The notes beneath the pieces were generated by a model. The model was not told the DNA's origin. It saw only the letters and a list, made by a program, of their open reading frames with translations, and made no database searches. The position numbers and the translations under genes are program-made. This document shows positions 27,549 to 36,575 of a stretch of 62,324 nt of DNA, one piece after another. This DNA is from Nitrospira sp. (lineage in GTDB: Bacteria; Nitrospirota; Nitrospiria; Nitrospirales; Nitrospiraceae), in NCBI GenBank assembly GCA_009594865.1, contig VOPT01000074.1:1-62324 (forward strand), in the 5' to 3' direction. Numbering within the stretch: the stretch's first letter is position 1; each line of letters begins with the position of its first letter.

Positions 27549-28772
27549 CTACGGAGCCGGTCCCGGTCCAATGCAGCCGGAGCCGCCGGCATCGCGGCAG
27601 GCTTTGTACTCACGATTCTTCGACTCCCATCTCAGCGCGGCTTCCTCCCTGTCGGCCTGGCCGGCTGCTTGGCGGAGATAGGCCATCCGCTCGGCGGAAT
27701 TGCGAAACGTATGCCCGACAGGTTCGATGTTCAGCAAGACCCCTCGCAGTTTCGTGCCCACCACGACAGCATGCTCCTCGTCGCTCCGAAATCCCACATA
27801 ACTGTTCCGATGCTTCAGATGATTCGCAAAATAGTTGGCTTGATCGTGGCCTTGATCGCCGGCTTGATCGAACCAGCGAATCGCCTCTTGCCGGCTCTGA
27901 GGGACCGCCAGACCGAATTGATACGCGCGGCCGAGACTAAATTGGCCTTCCGCATACCCTTGTTCGGCCCCCTTGCGATACCAACGAACCGCTTCCGCCC
28001 AATCCTCCTTCACCCCCAGGCCGTCCTCGTACAACTTGCCCAAATTCGTCTGGGCGACGGCATTGCCCTGCTCTGCCGCCTTGCGGTACCACCGCACTGC
28101 CTCATCGTAGTTCCGGCGAAGACCTTCTCCATTGGCGTACTGATACCCGACTTGGAGCTGCGCCCTGGGATCACCCTGTTCAGCCAATTGCTGAAACAGC
28201 TTGGCGGCGCCGGAGAAATCCTTGGCCTTATACAAACGGGCACCTTCCTCAAATTGAGCTTGTCCCGGCTTCGCTGGTTCCGGTCCCTTCCCCAGAGCAG
28301 CGAGAGCCTGCCGGGCGTCTCGTGAACCGGCTGCTGCCGCCTTCCCATAGTACGTTCTCGCCTGCCCCGAGTCCTTCGAGAGGCCGATCCCATGTTCATA
28401 GGCCCGTCCGAGATTGAAGAGCCCGTCCTCCTGATTCTGGTCCGCCGCCCTTCGATACCATTTTGCCGCCTCTGCCGGATCGGCCTTCACGCCGTCCCCG
28501 CGCTCGTATAGGTACCCGAGCAGGGCCTGTGCCGCCGCATGGTTCCGTTCCGCGGCTTTTCGGAACCACATGGCAGCCTTTGCCCGGTCCTTTGGATGGT
28601 TAAGCGCGAAGGCATGAGAGAGCCCGAGGCAGTATTGATCATCAGGGGAGGTCGGATCCGAACCGATCTGGAGAATGTGGCGGCGGCAGGCGGCGAAGTC
28701 GGCATTCAAATCGGCGTGGGCAACAGGGGCAAGGAGTGCCCACCAGACGACGAGCAGCGCGACCAGGTGCAT
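27549..28772 (-). CDS. Secreted Sel1-repeat protein
   Basis: This 407-residue protein has a signal peptide (about 1-20, ending AHA) and at least six Sel1-type repeats of about 36 residues, typified by AAKWYRRAADQNQEDGLFNLG and AVRWYRKAAEQGNAVAQTNLG (first residues at about 102 and 223). A linker near 165-180 interrupts the array. The C-terminal 100 residues are unrelated to Sel1 and end in a Gly/Pro tail. Sel1 repeats are scaffolds for protein-protein contacts, often in secreted or periplasmic proteins. It is divergent from the large TPR gene, with a 185-base shared upstream region. Confidence 0.85.
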   Translation of the reverse strand: MHLVALLVVWWALLAPVAHADLNADFAACRRHILQIGSDPTSPDDQYCLGLSHAFALNHPKDRAKAAMWFRKAAERNHAAAQALLGYLYERGDGVKADPAEAAKWYRRAADQNQEDGLFNLGRAYEHGIGLSKDSGQARTYYGKAAAAGSRDARQALAALGKGPEPAKPGQAQFEEGARLYKAKDFSGAAKLFQQLAEQGDPRAQLQVGYQYANGEGLRRNYDEAVRWYRKAAEQGNAVAQTNLGKLYEDGLGVKEDWAEAVRWYRKGAEQGYAEGQFSLGRAYQFGLAVPQSRQEAIRWFDQAGDQGHDQANYFANHLKHRNSYVGFRSDEEHAVVVGTKLRGVLLNIEPVGHTFRNSAERMAYLRQAAGQADREEAALRWESKNREYKACRDAGGSGCIGPGPAP

Positions 28773-28957
28773 GGCGACCTCTTGGCGAAGCCGTAAACCC
28801 GACGGGTGAGAGGTGCCGATCTTAGCGAAGGATCCAGGGCCTGGTCAACAGGACCCGGGCTCTTGATTGCGCAGAGAACTCACTTGTAAGCTTGGGGGCC
28901 ATTCGGCCTGACTCATCAGATCGCCGCTGTAACACAGCCTCTCGAAGGAGGTGCATG

Positions 28958-31900
28958 ATGGCAACGTTCTTGCGCTTCCGATTTACGTTCTTCCTGACCA
29001 CCATCTGTCTGCTCAGCACCACAGTCGCCGGGGCCGCGCTGTCGTCCAAGGCCCTGACTCCCTATGTGGAAGGATTGGACGCACTCAATGAGGGCCGCTG
29101 GCCTGATGCGGTGTCAGCCTTGTCTCGCGCACTGGAGCAGTCGGGCGATGATCCCGACATCGTGCTCGCTCGCGGCGTGGCACACACATTGGCCGAAGAT
29201 TTCCCTCGCGCACAGAAAGACCTCGACCGGGCTCAACGGCTGGGCCTAAAAGGCCGCGAAGCTCAATTATGGATCTATGCAACCGAGGCGATGAGCGGGA
29301 TCATCGTCGTCCCGGACCACGCGCTCGGAGGCGGGCCCAGAAGCCTCAACTCCGGACGTCCGGCGGTCGTCAGTATCCCCGGACACATCGCTCAGGGTCA
29401 TGACGATTACACCACCGACTACGGTTCCTTCATCGTGTACCGGCTGGCGATGGAATATCAGAAACATCGCCTGCCGCAGGATTCCGGCGGATCCGGCAAT
29501 CCCGACGGCGTAAAAAGTCCGCCGATGCGGCAGGCGATGCTGAAAGCCGGTCAATTGTTCGCGGAGAAAAATTATCGACGGCCGGAGCTGGCCTCGCTCA
29601 ACGTTTCGCGAGCCAAACAAACGGCCGGCGGCAAGGCCGGCGCGGGGTCGATGGCCCATGTGGAGCGCGCACTTGCATCAAACCCCGGCGACCCAGACGC
29701 GCATTATCAGGCAGGCAAAGCCTGGCTCGACGCAGGACGTCCCGCCGGCGCTAGAAAAGAATTCACGATCGCATTGACGCTCAAGCCCGATTCTCCGGAG
29801 GCCTACCTGGGCCGAGCCACGGCTGCCGCTCGCCTGGGCGACGAAAAACGAATGGACGCGGATCTTGCCGTCTATAAAAAAGAGGGTTGGCTGTCGACCA
29901 GATCAGCCCGCTCGGCGGTGGAAGATGAATTGAGCAGCAATAGGATGAAAGGTTCGCCCGAGTCATTCTTGAAAGCGCTACAGGAAGCAGCGCATGCAGA
30001 CAAACCGACGGAGCAACTGATCGCCATCGCGTCGAAACTCCACCGCGTGATGGGAGCGCAGCGGCTGCGCTATGACGAGATCTATCAGGAGCGCCTGCGG
30101 GTTTTGGACGAAGCGGTCCGCGAGAATCCCAAGAATCCCGACAAACTCGTCGACCGCGCGATGTATATGGTCGAAGAGGCCGACAACCGCGGTGAAAAGG
30201 TCGAACCGCGCCGGGAACTCCAGCCCTATCGCTTTCAGGAATCCCGGGAAAAAGAATTGCAGCTGGCTATTCAGATCGCCGACCGCGCGCTGGCGCTGAA
30301 CACCAAACACGTCGGCGCCATGATGCAGAAGGCCTTGGCCCTGACGGCGTTGAAGCAATACAACCAGGCCGACAAGCTGGCGGACCAGGCCTTGAATCTG
30401 GCCGGAAACAATCCGGACGCCTTGCGGCTCTATGCGAAGTTCCGCGCGCTGCGGGCGAATCAGTTGTCAAACGAAGCGGCCGGCCTGCGGCAGGAACGTT
30501 GCTCGAGTTCCTCCCACGACGAGAACAGAAGCGACGGCGTCTACCGGGTGACCACGACGACCTGTTACCCGCCGTCACAGGCCGATTTGAACCGGGCCGC
30601 GCAACTTGACGCCATGGCAGCCGAACTCCGACGCAGAGCGAGGGCTGCATTGGAAGCCGCTGCGAAGGTGACGAAAGGCACCGTCGACGGCTATCTCATT
30701 CTTGCGGACCTCGCCCTGTGGGACGGAAAGATCGGCGAGGCCCAGGGCTATCTTGAGCAGGCCGTGAAGCTCGATCCAAAGTCGTTGGAAGCTCAGGATC
30801 GCCTGGTGCAGCATTACGCGCAAACGGGACAGCAGGACAAGGCGGAAGAACAGCGGCTGGTTGCAGCCAATCTGGTTCAGACCACCGTTGCGCCGCTGCT
30901 ACGGCAGGCGTGGAAAAGCGTTGAGAAAACGGCCTGGCAGGGGGCGAAGGGTTATCTGACGCGAGCCTATCCGATTGATCCGTCAGATGCCCGTATCCCC
31001 GCCTACCTCGGCGTAGTCAACGAAGGAGACGACAAACTCGATGAGGCAGCTGCCCACTATCGCGTCGTCGTAGCCTTGGAGGAGGCACGATTGCAGTTGG
31101 ATGAACTCAAGCCTGAACCAGGCGCGCCATTGGGACGTGATGCGCTGGAGTTCGGCTTGGCCATTCAAGGACGCTTTCACCTCGCCAGGCTGGCCGAACA
31201 GAATCGCAAACAGGCGGAAGCGCTGGCCCACTATCACGCGGTGTTGGGATATGAAAAGCGAATGAACCGTGGCTTCGAATCCCGGCAGATGTTCACCGCG
31301 ATGTGGCCGGATCAGAAGCCGGAGAAGGGCGCGGTCGTCATGGCGCCGAAGAATGCCTCCTCACTCGTCGCCGAGGCTCACCTACGCACGGGCAAGCTCC
31401 TCGCCGCGATGGGGAAACATGACGAGTCGATCGAGCACCTCAGGGCTGCAGCCATGTATGGCCCCTTGCGGATGGCCGGCATGCCCCAGATCGGCAACGG
31501 AAAAGGCGACAGCAACTTCGGAAGCCTCGCCGGCGCGCCGGCCGCCGAGGCGCAATTCTATCTGGCCAAAGAATTGATGACCAAGGGCGACCTCGAAGGG
31601 GCGCAGCAAGTGCTGTACGAAGCAGGCCGTAATCTGCCGGATGATCTACGAGGCCAGCTCAACGAACTCAACATGGCCATGGCACGCCTGCATTCACGCA
31701 GGCCGCGTGATCCCTATGCCGGCATGAGCGAAGAAAAACGTCCCTCTATCGACATGCAGACGCAGCAGGATCAGGAACGCTCCCGCATGGCCGTGCGTCA
31801 AATGGCGCCGCGTGCCCGGATCGTACCGGAGGTGGTGGGCCGCTGGGACATGACGCCGAACAATCAGTTCCTTCCAAAGAAGACACTCACGATCGAAGCC

Positions 31901-32134
31901 GACGCGAAGTTCACGCTCATCTCGACGGACGGTTCAACTTCTCAAGGGAAAATGGACGTTCAGGTCGGCCGCGATCCCGTGCGGGGACGGCCCGAACCCT
32001 CCCGAGGTCAGATGATGCTGTATGACGAGACTTCCGGACAGATCGGGACCATGTGGTATGAATTCACCGACGAAGGCCAGATGGAGATTACCGAGATGGA
32101 CAGCACGAAGTACGCCACGAAGCGGCAGCGGTAG
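28958..32134 (+). CDS. Large secreted TPR protein with C-terminal beta-domain
   Basis: The ATG at 28958 has an AAGGAGGT site five bases away. An ATG at 28955 and an open extension to 28892 are less likely. The 1,058-residue product has a signal peptide (about 1-27), then scattered TPR helix pairs to about residue 900, for example ALNEGRWPDAVSALSRALEQ, ALTLKPDSPEAYLGRA and LEQAVKLDPKSLEAQDRL. Breaks include one Ser/Thr/Cys-rich loop (ERCSSSSHDENRSDG) near 517. The last 100 residues form a beta-rich VVGRWDM...GTMWYEF domain reminiscent of lipocalin-like folds. It ends four bases before the cyclase-like gene, so the two are co-transcribed, and it may handle or display that protein. Confidence 0.8.
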   Translation: MATFLRFRFTFFLTTICLLSTTVAGAALSSKALTPYVEGLDALNEGRWPDAVSALSRALEQSGDDPDIVLARGVAHTLAEDFPRAQKDLDRAQRLGLKGREAQLWIYATEAMSGIIVVPDHALGGGPRSLNSGRPAVVSIPGHIAQGHDDYTTDYGSFIVYRLAMEYQKHRLPQDSGGSGNPDGVKSPPMRQAMLKAGQLFAEKNYRRPELASLNVSRAKQTAGGKAGAGSMAHVERALASNPGDPDAHYQAGKAWLDAGRPAGARKEFTIALTLKPDSPEAYLGRATAAARLGDEKRMDADLAVYKKEGWLSTRSARSAVEDELSSNRMKGSPESFLKALQEAAHADKPTEQLIAIASKLHRVMGAQRLRYDEIYQERLRVLDEAVRENPKNPDKLVDRAMYMVEEADNRGEKVEPRRELQPYRFQESREKELQLAIQIADRALALNTKHVGAMMQKALALTALKQYNQADKLADQALNLAGNNPDALRLYAKFRALRANQLSNEAAGLRQERCSSSSHDENRSDGVYRVTTTTCYPPSQADLNRAAQLDAMAAELRRRARAALEAAAKVTKGTVDGYLILADLALWDGKIGEAQGYLEQAVKLDPKSLEAQDRLVQHYAQTGQQDKAEEQRLVAANLVQTTVAPLLRQAWKSVEKTAWQGAKGYLTRAYPIDPSDARIPAYLGVVNEGDDKLDEAAAHYRVVVALEEARLQLDELKPEPGAPLGRDALEFGLAIQGRFHLARLAEQNRKQAEALAHYHAVLGYEKRMNRGFESRQMFTAMWPDQKPEKGAVVMAPKNASSLVAEAHLRTGKLLAAMGKHDESIEHLRAAAMYGPLRMAGMPQIGNGKGDSNFGSLAGAPAAEAQFYLAKELMTKGDLEGAQQVLYEAGRNLPDDLRGQLNELNMAMARLHSRRPRDPYAGMSEEKRPSIDMQTQQDQERSRMAVRQMAPRARIVPEVVGRWDMTPNNQFLPKKTLTIEADAKFTLISTDGSTSQGKMDVQVGRDPVRGRPEPSRGQMMLYDETSGQIGTMWYEFTDEGQMEITEMDSTKYATKRQR

Positions 32135-32138
32135 ACAA

Positions 32139-33815
32139 ATGACCGTTCGCGCTCTGAATCACCTGTGCGTCTCCGCGCTTCTGACAGGGGCCTTGGCGAT
32201 TTCCTCCCCGTCACACGCTCAGCCGACATCCGACATGTTCAGTTCATCCGGTGAATACGATCGCTTTGCCGTCGGCGGTGCGCACCGCTGGTTCGACAAC
32301 CATACAGCCGACTTTCGACAGAAAGGGAACCACTGCCTCACGATACTCGATCAGGCCAAAATCGATCAAGACGAGGCGTTGGTGCTCTATGAGCAGGCGA
32401 GACAGCCGGGCATTGGCAATGCCACCGAACTCGTCCGGCAGGCCAATCAAAAAATTCAGATGCGGGGAGACAAGCTGCGCGCCTTCACCGATTGTGTGAA
32501 CCAGGCAAACCGCCGGCCGATGCTGCAAGGGCGGATCGAACAACATGAGCCGGCGCCGGATCAGCAACCGGACAGTGACAAAAAGCCCCCTCCCAAGCAG
32601 CGCAAGTCCACGACCCCGCCTCCACGAAAAGTGCCTCCCCCTCGAGATCCGGGTCCCGACGAACCGATCTCGCTGCCGGTGCCGCTTCCACCCGAACCAC
32701 CGAACCAGAAGCCACCTGGTGGAACTTCAGACCGTGGCCCTGGCCGCTATAAATTCGGCGCTCCGGATCCGCCATTCATGTTTGCCGACGGCGTCTCCAA
32801 GGGAATAAGCGACTGTTTTGCCGAAAATCTCCCGAGTGATCTGGCCACCGCTCCGCTGGCGGTCATCAAGCGGCTGGAACGGATCAAGAAGGCCGTCGAG
32901 ATCATCGGGAAGGCCGGATCAATCTATGCGATCTACGAAGACCTCAGGAGTTATGACCCCACGGCTGATCCCTACGAAACGGGCAAGTGGCTGGGCAAAC
33001 TGATCTGCGACGGCAAAGATCTTCGTGAAGCCGTGAAGCAGCGGAAGAAACCGACTACGGAAAACAAGCCCTCTGAACCTGAACCGAAGCAATCTCCTCC
33101 GGAAGACAGCAGTCCGAAGCAACCATCGAAGGCAAAACCGTCCCCGGATGATGGCGGACCCTTCACCCCGAAGACGCATTTCCCGCCAGCGCCCGATCCT
33201 TTGAAACGTGGCATGCCGCTTGAGGACCATAAGCAACTCGTCAAACTGGCAGTTGATAAACACAACATCATTGTCGTGAGGGATTCCAATCCTTGGGCCA
33301 TGCGTTGGGTCGGCCGACCGAGGCACCTCCCGAAACCTCAAGAGCTCAAGGCCAAAACTATTCCTTATGACCCTGCCAAGTCTGCGAAAAACAATCAGTT
33401 CGCCGGACTGGCTTCCGCGCAAGGGCTATCTGATGCCGATCGCAGGGCGATCCTTGCCAAGGGCTATACGATTCGAGGCGAGCAACAGCTCATCGTGGAT
33501 CCGAAAGGAAACCGACTCTATAGCGATACAGATCTGCATGGCGTGTACGACGCCAACGGAAAGGACGTCTGGTCGGAAGGGCTGAAGCAGACGATGAACG
33601 ATTCCTTCCTAGAGAATATGGTCCAGCACCCTCCCCACGACAATTGGCCGGATCGCAATAACATGGACGTCGCAGGACCGAATGCGGGACCAAAACCTCC
33701 TATCACCGCCTATCTACCGAATGGAACGACCCAGCACATGAACACGATGGACGAGATGAAACAGTTCTATACGGCGCACGGCATGGATTGGAGCGCACTC
33801 TATCCATCGTATTAA
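32139..33815 (+). CDS. Exported protein with EF/CyaA/ExoY-like adenylyl-cyclase C-terminal domain
   Basis: The ATG at 32139 gives 558 residues; an in-frame extension to 32022 overlaps the previous gene and has no signal. Residues 1-27 are a signal peptide (SHA-Q). A helical region covers about 35-130, Pro/Lys-rich linkers cover 135-200 and 300-350, and a helical segment covers 215-300. The C-terminal domain (about 355-558) carries the class II cyclase pattern in order: VVRDSNP (R381, N384), two lysines seven apart (K399, K406) as in CyaA K58/K65, AGLASAQ, then DTD at 463-465 (catalytic DxD), then VQHPPHDN (H497, N502) as in CyaA H298/N304, and PITAYLPNGT. The family lysine-flanking H is K404 here. 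Assignment is by pattern; activity is unproven. Confidence 0.55.
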   Translation: MTVRALNHLCVSALLTGALAISSPSHAQPTSDMFSSSGEYDRFAVGGAHRWFDNHTADFRQKGNHCLTILDQAKIDQDEALVLYEQARQPGIGNATELVRQANQKIQMRGDKLRAFTDCVNQANRRPMLQGRIEQHEPAPDQQPDSDKKPPPKQRKSTTPPPRKVPPPRDPGPDEPISLPVPLPPEPPNQKPPGGTSDRGPGRYKFGAPDPPFMFADGVSKGISDCFAENLPSDLATAPLAVIKRLERIKKAVEIIGKAGSIYAIYEDLRSYDPTADPYETGKWLGKLICDGKDLREAVKQRKKPTTENKPSEPEPKQSPPEDSSPKQPSKAKPSPDDGGPFTPKTHFPPAPDPLKRGMPLEDHKQLVKLAVDKHNIIVVRDSNPWAMRWVGRPRHLPKPQELKAKTIPYDPAKSAKNNQFAGLASAQGLSDADRRAILAKGYTIRGEQQLIVDPKGNRLYSDTDLHGVYDANGKDVWSEGLKQTMNDSFLENMVQHPPHDNWPDRNNMDVAGPNAGPKPPITAYLPNGTTQHMNTMDEMKQFYTAHGMDWSALYPSY

Positions 33816-33816
33816 T

Positions 33817-33844
33817 CCGAAGGGAACCAGATCGTCTTCGGTTT
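33817..33844 (+). terminator. Weak terminator-like hairpin after cyclase-like gene
   Basis: Six-base arms CCGAAG (33817-33822) and CTTCGG (33836-33841) enclose a 13-base loop, followed by TTT. The hairpin begins two bases after the stop codon. It is weak, and it lies between two convergent genes. Confidence 0.3.
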
Positions 33845-33908
33845 CGTATGGTATGAATGCCTCGACGGCAGCGACTCCGGTTCTAATCCCGTGCTGGAAC
33901 GAAGAAGT

Positions 33909-35489
33909 CTAATTCCAAAACGGACAGGAGGACGTGCTAATTTCCGCGAGGCTGCATCTGGTGCCGTACAACTCTCGCATCCATTGGCGAGCGGCCAATT
34001 CGCGCGCGAGCCGCTCTTCCTTGGCCTGTACCTTGGCGAAGGCTTGTTTCGCCACGGCGCGTTCCGATGGATCAAGGGCGAAGCATTTTTGCAGCCACTT
34101 CTCCGTCTCGTTCTTCCTTCCAAGCTCCTGAAGCGCAAACGCGATATTGCAGTAGGCCTGCGCAAAATCAGGCTTCAACTTGATGACGCGCTGGTTATCG
34201 GCGATGGCCAAGGGAAGCTTCTTGAACCAATAGCCGTATTCCTGACCGCGCAGGTAATAGGCCCACCAGTTTTGAGGTTCCAACTCGATGACTGTGGTCA
34301 GGTCTGGAGCAGGGTCATTTCCCTTCTGAAAATTCATCGTCGTAAAGGCGCGTTCCAAGTAGGCGCGCGTATACCTGAGATCCTCTTTGAGCGCATGGCC
34401 ATAGTCTGCGATCTCTTCGCGAAAACGGCACAGCTGGCGATAGGCCAGCCCACGCCCGACAAGATTGGCGGCGCTGGAGCGCCGTTGAAGCACGGCGGTC
34501 AAGTCATCGACTGCCTGGGAAGGTTGCCCGATCGAAAGGTGGAGTCGTGCCCGATAGGCGAGCAGCGCATCATTCGATGGATTCTTCGAGAGCGCGCTGT
34601 CGAGAATGGCGAGACCGACACGAGTGCGTCCCGCTTCGGCTGCATCGAAGGCAGCCTGGAGCGGGTCTTTGGTGTCTTGTGCCCCTCCGGGCGTAAGCCG
34701 CACGGATTTGGCTCGCCACGATTTCAACACATGGTCCAAGACCGGACGTTTCCTCGACTTGAGTGTCTCAATTTGCTTATCGGCGATGTCCCGATCGAGT
34801 TGCGCCTCCCGCGAGCGGCCTGCCGCCTCAAATAATCCGGCCCTCGCCCCCCACGAGGCTGGATTCATCGGATCGAGTTGGATGGATCGATCCAGATCCG
34901 CCAATGCGCCATCGCCGTCGCCCGCATCGGCCCGCAGACCGGCTCGATTGAAATAGGGGCTCAAGTCATTCGGCGCCAACTGGACGGCCTTATCGAGATC
35001 CTGAAGCCCACGATCTCGCTGGCCCAGGCTTGCCAGGCATCGCCCCCGATCCGAATAGGCCTTCGAGTAACGAGGATTGGCAGCAATCGCCTGATCGAAA
35101 TACGAGACGGCATCCCGACATTTACCGGAAGCCGCCAGGTCGCGGCCTTTTGTAAACAGCTCAAAATCTGAAGATGATGATGACGTGACTGGCACGACGG
35201 AAGAAGTCTTTTCCTGATTCGCTGTCTTGCTTCCCACCCGCTTCGCAGGCGCGAACGGCTGCGCAGGATCGACGCTCGAGAGTTTTTGTCCGTCTTCCGA
35301 CAGGGCCACCTTGTTGGTGAATTCACCCTTTGCCCATTTCAACGTGATCGAGCCTTTAGACGCATCCGTACAAGCCCACGTGCCGGAATTGCCGGACTGT
35401 TGAGTGAAGGTTCCATCGGAATTGATCGCGACTTCCCCGCCGATAAACCAGGCCCACTTCCCGACGACCGCATCGCAGCCGGCGGCACA
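33909..35489 (-). pseudogene. TPR-repeat protein gene truncated at its 5' end by an IS200/IS605 element
   Basis: From a TTG at 35342 the frame gives 477 residues. It is clearly coding for another 49 codons up to the insertion-sequence edge at about 35490, reading CAAGCDAVVGKWAWF and then GGEVAINSDGTFTQQSG. That is a beta-type VGKW domain with cysteines. TPR units follow (for example AYSDRGRCLASLGQRDRGLQDLDKAVQL, from about residue 94) to the C-terminus. No signal peptide or start codon precedes this frame, and the sequence beyond the element (36030 onward) does not supply one. So the 5' part is lost or displaced. A shortened product from TTG is possible but would lack export. Confidence 0.75.
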
Positions 35490-35492
35490 AGT

Positions 35493-36027
35493 AAAGAACC
35501 CCGCCCTTCCGGGCGGGGCTTTTTAGAAGAGGCCCAATTGGTCACCCCCTCGCTTCTTCGCCTCATGAAATCGAATGTACTTCTTGATCACATCGGCGGT
35601 CACTTTGTCACCCACCGTCCGAACAAAATACCCATCTTCCCAAAACTCTCCACCCCACAACTGCTGGCGCACTTCGGGAAATCCCGCTCGAATCTCCCGC
35701 GCACTGACCGCCCTCAACAGCCCCACCACCTGCCCAATCGAGTACTTCGGCGGAAAGCTCAAAAATACATGCACATGATCTTTATCCACTTCCAACTCTT
35801 CGATCTCAAACCCATGATGCTCCGCGATCTCCCCAAACAATTCTCGTACGCGCTCCCGCACGGCTCCTTGCAGCACCCACTTGCGGTACTTGGGCGCCCA
35901 CACCAGATGATAGCGGGTGTCGTAGACACAGTGGCTGGCACGCCGGATTGCCATGCCCCCACTCTACAAGATCGGTGCTGCCTCCGGCAGCAGGCCTTTT
36001 TCCTCCCCGCCCTGCCGGGCGGGGCAT
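35493..36027 (-). mobile_element. IS200/IS605-family insertion sequence
   Basis: A single-gene element is bounded by two hairpins with identical 8-base arms CCCCGCCC / GGGCGGGG: 35499-35518 at the transposase 3' side and 36005-36024 at its 5' side. Such subterminal hairpins are the ends recognised by Y1 transposases of this family, which have no inverted repeats or target duplications. The exact tips are estimated to within a few bases. The element breaks the TPR gene at 33909-35489. Confidence 0.8.
35523..35954 (-). CDS. tnpA: IS200/IS605-family transposase TnpA (Y1 HUH)
   Basis: This 143-residue Y1 transposase has family-typical length. The start reads RYHLVWAPKYRKWVL, the HUH metal motif is in DHVHVFLSFPPKYS (about 60-73), a GEFWEDGYFVRTVG block follows, and the catalytic-tyrosine helix is KKYIRFHEA near the C-terminus. 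It moves as single-stranded DNA via the flanking hairpins. No tnpB is attached. All motifs look intact, so the element may still be active. Confidence 0.93.
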   Translation of the reverse strand: MAIRRASHCVYDTRYHLVWAPKYRKWVLQGAVRERVRELFGEIAEHHGFEIEELEVDKDHVHVFLSFPPKYSIGQVVGLLRAVSAREIRAGFPEVRQQLWGGEFWEDGYFVRTVGDKVTADVIKKYIRFHEAKKRGGDQLGLF

Positions 36028-36118
36028 CCAAAGGCGATTTTTCGTGAAAGGTGTCGGCGTAGGGACGAAACGAGGGACGAGCTGACGGGATACTCGACGC
36101 GGCGGTCGGCCTATTCCA

Positions 36119-36415
36119 TCAATGTTGCGTAACGGAGTGGTGCCGGCGCCACCCCTGCATCGCAGTCACAAAAAAGTATCCCGCAACAAGACCAGCAATC
36201 CCGCCGAGCAACCAACCTTCCCAAGGATGAAATTGCCAGCGAGGCCCATCCGCCCAATTGAACGCGGCGCCGGCCCCCAGGGCGCTCATCCCCAGGCCGA
36301 ACAACAGCGCCAGCCAGGGCCGTCTCAGCATCCGACGGTGAAACACCCCCCGATTGTGTTGCTGCGCTTCCAAATCATACCGACTGGCCTTGATATAGTG
36401 ATCAGCAGATTTCAC
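36119..36415 (-). CDS. Small two-helix membrane protein
   Basis: I choose the GTG at 36415 because GGGAGG lies seven bases upstream of it. A longer frame to 36574 and an ATG at 36430 lack a ribosome site. The 98-residue product starts with a charged region (SADHYIKASRYDLEAQQHNR). It then has two membrane helices, about 38-56 (LALLFGLGMSALGAGAAF) and 70-88, and ends in a basic/histidine tail. No family is recognised. It lies just upstream of the IS200 element. Confidence 0.6.
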   Translation of the reverse strand: MKSADHYIKASRYDLEAQQHNRGVFHRRMLRRPWLALLFGLGMSALGAGAAFNWADGPRWQFHPWEGWLLGGIAGLVAGYFFVTAMQGWRRHHSVTQH

Positions 36416-36575
36416 GGTGACGCCTCCCATCGCAATCGATGAACTCAGACAAGTGTAGCAGAAGCTGCGCGGACAGGTGGAAAAGCGAACAATACCGTCG
36501 ATCGTGAGGCGGATCTCGAGGGCTTCAACTGAGGGACGAACGACGAGAAATGATTTCAGGCTTGCATGCGCCAAA

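Noticed and set aside
27405..28325. Long plus-strand open frame opposite the Sel1 gene
   Set aside because: The minus strand shows a signal peptide and 36-residue Sel1 periodicity; the plus frame is its shadow.
32022..32138. N-terminal extension of the cyclase-like protein
   Set aside because: It lies inside the TPR gene, has no signal character, and the ATG at 32139 begins a proper signal peptide.
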